A stretch of 9,795 nt of DNA from Patescibacteria group bacterium UBA3458 (GTDB lineage: Bacteria > Patescibacteriota > Minisyncoccia > Phycocordibacterales > UBA2100): contig DFRR01000013.1 in assembly GCA_002378745.1 (NCBI GenBank), forward strand, positions 38,238 to 48,032. The letters run 5' to 3'. The notes under the pieces are model-generated. The model did not search any database. It was not told the DNA's origin and saw only the letters and a list, made by a program, of their open reading frames with translations. The translations under genes and the position numbers were made by a program. Shown piece after piece: positions 6,849-9,795 of the stretch (position 1 is its first letter; each line of letters begins with the position of its first letter).

Positions 6849-8501
6849 CTACTGCGCAGAAGCTGCGGTCTGATTGTCGGGTGCGGTTTTAGGCAACTCA
6901 ACGATAAATCGGGACCCCTTCCCCTTTCCATCAGACTCAGCCCAGATCTTGCCGTGGTGTGCCGTTACCATTTGTCGCGCGACATACAATCCGAGTCCCG
7001 TACCGTGTATGTTGATGCCCGAAGCTCCGCGTGCCCGAACGAATTTTTCAAACAGCCCGTGAATTTCTTGCTCACTAATACCGATACCACTGTCGCTGAT
7101 AGTGACGCGCAATGTATGTGCGTCAGACCCGTCGGCTACGGCCACCTTCACCCATCCATGTTCGGTATACTTAATTGCATTGTCGATAAGGTTTGTGAAG
7201 ATATGCTGCAGCTTTGCCTTGTCTGCGTAAATAGTCGCGTTGCGTACAGTTGTTTCTTGCGTTAACGCGAGGCCGCGTTCCTGCGCTATCGGTTGTAGAT
7301 CTTCGATGATGCCGGTAATGAGTTCGTTACAGTCAACCGTCTCCATGTCGTACTGCATGCGACCCTGCTCAATACGTGAGACGTTGAGGAAATCATTTAT
7401 TGTTTGAGCCAGTACCCCGCTTGAGTTAAATATCTTCTTTATAACCTCAAGTGTCTCCTTCGGCACACTTCCGTATGATCCATCGATAATGAGCGAGAGA
7501 TGCCCACGAATGCCGGCGAGTGGTCCGCGGAGCTGGTGTGTGGCAATAGAGAGAAATTCTGATTTCTGTCGATCCAGCTCACGAAGCCGATTGTTTGCTG
7601 ACTGTAGCTCGGTAGTTAGCTGCTCAAGCTTCTCACGAGATTCGACTTCACGAGTAACGCTTCGAATAAGGAGGTATCCAATAAAAAGGAGCGCGCCAAA
7701 TGCGAGTGTATTGAACACAACTGCCGGTGTGGTTTCGGAAAATACAATACGCAAAAACGCAATAAGCCATACAAAAAAGATGAGTACTTCAGTAAAGATA
7801 ATGCGCACATTGAAAATACGGTGTTTGAAAATACCGTAGGTTATGAGGCTCGACATGATAACGGTGCTTATTTGGCCGAACCAATTCCAGTCGAAGATAC
7901 CATACAGCGGGAGGAGTAGATTTGTAATTAAACTCAATGACGTTGGTACGAGTGTTCCAATAAAGATGTAAAATACCTGCGTCTTAACGAGAGTATCGCT
8001 ACTGATGTAGGTGCGAATCAACTGAAAGTATCCAAGCAAGAAAAACGAGACGATAAAAATGGCGTAGGCTATGTGTAGACCTTGTGAGAACACAATGAAC
8101 GCTTCTTCTCCCGGTTGGTACAATACGTCATGAATAAGCACATCCGGAAGCAGTGCTATGCACCACATGACACCAAGCATGGCAAGTGATCCCCAGAATG
8201 CCACGCGCGGCAATGCCCGTTGCGCAGATGGAAACACAGAGGCAAACAAGAAAAAGAGTACCGGGATTGCAGCAGCAGCAGCGTAGAGTAAGCGCGCAAG
8301 CGGCACACTTAGCTCTGCGGTCCCAACACTCCGGTAGAACACCATGGCGATACCCCACCCGGCTACTGCCATAGTAAGCAAAAAGAAGAGCAGGTTACTT
8401 TCTGAGTCTTTCAGGCGTGTGTATACGAGCCATCCGTAAATCAGACTTCCGATTGAAGCGAAAATTATGAGGATATTTATTGCATCGAACGTAACATCCA
8501 T
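6849..8501 (-). CDS. Multi-TM sensor histidine kinase with atypical H-box
   Basis: Membrane sensor kinase of 550 aa. The first half (about 5-280) is almost all hydrophobic, with roughly nine predicted helices (near 7-28, 36-56, 68-90, 99-119, 137-160, 174-198, 208-226, 236-255, 260-280). It resembles the N-terminal 7TM sensor of bacterial kinases plus two extra helices, with no large external loop, so the signal is probably sensed within the membrane. A coiled linker (about 283-312) leads to HisKA with phospho-acceptor H322 in FLSIATHQLRGPLAGIRG. The HATPase domain has an N box with N437 and N441, G1 DSGIGI at 470-475, F box LFEKF at 483-487 and G2 GTGLGL at 500-505. The tail after 537 is short and Ala/Gln-rich. 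The ATP-binding motifs look intact. The usual H-[E/D]-x-x-[T/N] reads H-Q-L-R-G here. No response regulator is in the window. It begins 12 bp after the AAR-like gene and is probably co-transcribed with it. Confidence 0.92.
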   Translation of the reverse strand: MDVTFDAINILIIFASIGSLIYGWLVYTRLKDSESNLLFFLLTMAVAGWGIAMVFYRSVGTAELSVPLARLLYAAAAAIPVLFFLFASVFPSAQRALPRVAFWGSLAMLGVMWCIALLPDVLIHDVLYQPGEEAFIVFSQGLHIAYAIFIVSFFLLGYFQLIRTYISSDTLVKTQVFYIFIGTLVPTSLSLITNLLLPLYGIFDWNWFGQISTVIMSSLITYGIFKHRIFNVRIIFTEVLIFFVWLIAFLRIVFSETTPAVVFNTLAFGALLFIGYLLIRSVTREVESREKLEQLTTELQSANNRLRELDRQKSEFLSIATHQLRGPLAGIRGHLSLIIDGSYGSVPKETLEVIKKIFNSSGVLAQTINDFLNVSRIEQGRMQYDMETVDCNELITGIIEDLQPIAQERGLALTQETTVRNATIYADKAKLQHIFTNLIDNAIKYTEHGWVKVAVADGSDAHTLRVTISDSGIGISEQEIHGLFEKFVRARGASGINIHGTGLGLYVARQMVTAHHGKIWAESDGKGKGSRFIVELPKTAPDNQTAASAQ

Positions 8502-8513
8502 AGACGCATCTGT

Positions 8514-9668
8514 TTAATTCACTGTCACTCGTGGCACCAGCGCAGCGGTGACGGCGTCAAATTGTTCAGGGGTAATGAGGCCATGCTCATTCTGGCGAGG
8601 CGCCAGTGAGAAGTTTAATGCGTCGCCCATGCGTGCTATCTCTACTACAGTGTCGATAGAAACGGCGCCAACGGTGCTCGTCTTCCATTCGTGTGAAGCA
8701 AGAATGAGTACCTCAGCAAGACAGCAAAAGTTATCTTCCCGATGTACAAGTCCCATATTGAAATTGGTGCTAATGCCGGGTGTGCGCACAGCTCCTGCTT
8801 CAAGTACAAGTACTCGCTCTCGAGTAAATAACTCTTCAGAGATATCACTTGGCTGTGCGTCGTCCACGATGACTGTGCCGTCGGCGATATGTTCAGTACG
8901 CACGAGTGCATCTGGTGCATTTGTCGCGGTAATGACGCCCGTCGCCTCTTTTGCTGCAGCAATCGAATCAGTAACGCTGATAGATATCGCAGGATTTTTT
9001 TTCTTGACCTCAGCCGCGACTGCATGCACAGCATCAAGCTTTCGTTCAAGATCAATAAGAATTAATCGGGGAACTCCCTTTTGCGCGAGCAACTTTGCCG
9101 ATGTGGAACCAATGGAGCCAGCTGCTCCGACAATGGCAACGATTGCGTTTTCTGGGCGCACATTCATGTCTGCATATGTTTGTAGAAGTGTATTCGTAAC
9201 CGTATAGCCCGTGTAGGTATGGCCGGTGGTAATTAAAATACCTTTGATATCTGTGAGCGAACGACCGCCGGCAGAAAGCGAAGCGGTGAGAGCTCCCAGA
9301 CCAATAATTTTTGCACCTTTGTTTCGTGCAAGTATTGTGGCACGTCTAATTTGTGCCAGCGCGTGCTCGCGATCTCGCAGCATATATTCGGCAGTCATCG
9401 GTATAGATATCACAAAGCCACGAATAGGCTCGTTGCTTCCGTGTCGGGTAAGTCCGGTTATTTCTGAAACAGTCGTCGGCCACCAGTGTCGTTCAAACAT
9501 CTGGAGCCCCCATGTGGGAAGGTATTTAAGAAATGGGAATTTCCTGAAAATATCTTTGGGGTGCCGCGGGTGAACAAGAAACGCGTAATAGTAACTACTT
9601 TGAGCGCGCTTCCTTGGGAAATACAAGGTAAAGACATCACTGATGATACCGGCTATAAGAGCAAACAT
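8514..9668 (-). CDS. Long-chain acyl-ACP reductase (AAR)-like NAD(P)-dependent oxidoreductase
   Basis: Homologue of the cyanobacterial enzyme that reduces fatty acyl-ACP to fatty aldehyde, judged from remembered family sequence. Shared blocks in order: VSEITGL at 67-73 (VDEITV in cyanobacteria), IIGLGALTAS at 121-130, ITTGHTYTGYTV at 146-157 (FTTGNTHTAYVI), nucleotide-binding IVGAAGSIGS at 179-188, and FCCLAEVLILASHEW at 314-328 (FACFAEAMLLEFEGW). C316 aligns with the thioester-forming cysteine of AAR, and C315 lies beside it. At 384 aa it is about 40 longer than cyanobacterial AAR. The extra sequence includes a hydrophobic N-terminal segment (1-17) that could bind membrane, and YYYAFLVHPRHPKDIFRKFPFL at 26-47. 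The start at 9668 is the only ATG before the conserved region. There is no Shine-Dalgarno, and TATAAT ends four bases upstream. No aldehyde decarbonylase is nearby. The fold is confident; the substrate is inferred, and a polar or polyketide-like acyl substrate remains possible. Confidence 0.8.
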   Translation of the reverse strand: MFALIAGIISDVFTLYFPRKRAQSSYYYAFLVHPRHPKDIFRKFPFLKYLPTWGLQMFERHWWPTTVSEITGLTRHGSNEPIRGFVISIPMTAEYMLRDREHALAQIRRATILARNKGAKIIGLGALTASLSAGGRSLTDIKGILITTGHTYTGYTVTNTLLQTYADMNVRPENAIVAIVGAAGSIGSTSAKLLAQKGVPRLILIDLERKLDAVHAVAAEVKKKNPAISISVTDSIAAAKEATGVITATNAPDALVRTEHIADGTVIVDDAQPSDISEELFTRERVLVLEAGAVRTPGISTNFNMGLVHREDNFCCLAEVLILASHEWKTSTVGAVSIDTVVEIARMGDALNFSLAPRQNEHGLITPEQFDAVTAALVPRVTVN

Positions 9669-9672
9669 ACTG

Positions 9673-9678
9673 ATTATA
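9673..9678 (-). promoter_or_regulatory. Possible -10 box upstream of the AAR-like gene
   Basis: A perfect TATAAT on the minus strand, with only CAGT between it and the ATG at 9668. A second candidate, TATAGT at 9681-9686, lies 12 bases before the ATG. From either, the transcript would have almost no leader (none, or about six bases). No TTGACA-like -35 at normal spacing. AT-rich chance matches are common, so this is tentative. Confidence 0.4.
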
Positions 9679-9694
9679 ATACTATACCGAGTGG

Positions 9695-9793
9695 TTACAT
9701 GATATCTACCGCAACGCCTTGATAGACTGGCTCCATCAAACGGCGTGCAATGCTGATATACCTATTCTCGTCACCCGCCTCAATATCCGTGTT
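9695..9793 (-). CDS. C-terminal fragment of an unidentified protein, 5' part beyond window edge
   Basis: Reading leftward from the window edge, one frame stays open for 32 codons and ends in TAA at 9695-9697. The tail reads DIEAGDENRYISIARRLMEP followed by VYQGVAVDIM. Its composition (mixed charged and hydrophobic, no odd residues) looks protein-like, and it ends 26 bases before the AAR-like start, in keeping with the tight spacing elsewhere. I do not recognise the family. A second frame is also open for 19 codons from the edge to a TGA at 9736-9738, so the assignment depends on sequence beyond the window. Confidence 0.45.
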   Translation of the reverse strand, partial: NTDIEAGDENRYISIARRLMEPVYQGVAVDIM

Positions 9794-9795
9794 AG

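Noticed and set aside
8548..9207. Plus-strand open frame of 219 codons
   Set aside because: It is antisense to the AAR-like gene, Ser/Ala/Thr-rich, and has no recognisable domain.

Overview
The window looks like a chromosomal segment of a Patescibacteria (CPR) bacterium, most likely of the Parcubacteria/Paceibacteria type. This is inferred from gene content and family style, since there is no rRNA or marker tree to rest on. Supporting signs are an archaeal-type aspartyl-tRNA synthetase, a multi-TM histidine kinase with the FLSIATHQLR-type H-box I associate with that group, short proteins, very tight packing, and almost no Shine-Dalgarno sequences. Base composition is moderate, with no obvious change along the window.

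Every gene I can support lies on the minus strand, so transcription runs from high to low coordinates. In that order they are: the C-terminal tail of an unidentified protein (cut by the right edge); a homologue of long-chain acyl-ACP reductase (AAR); a membrane sensor histidine kinase; trpS; aspS; an M29-family metallo-aminopeptidase; scpA; scpB; a membrane-anchored S11-family D-Ala-D-Ala carboxypeptidase; and mraY (cut by the left edge). Gaps are about 8-54 bp. scpA/scpB and scpB/carboxypeptidase overlap. No stretch over 130 bp lacks a gene, and I see no tRNA, rRNA, CRISPR array, insertion sequence or strong intrinsic terminator.

The left third joins chromosome segregation (ScpAB, the kleisin and winged-helix subunits of the SMC complex) to cell wall synthesis (carboxypeptidase and MraY). 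The middle is translation and protein turnover (TrpRS, AspRS, M29 peptidase). The right third is an unusual pairing of an AAR-like reductase and a histidine kinase with no response regulator in view.

The points most worth a second look are: the AAR-like reductase keeping the family's catalytic cysteine in a lineage usually thought to lack fatty-acid synthesis; MraY with two of its three catalytic aspartates changed (Asn and Glu); a histidine kinase whose H-box lacks both the acidic residue and the Thr/Asn of the usual motif; and -10-like boxes so close to start codons that some transcripts could be leaderless. I did not find a multi-gene system that I would call clearly new.
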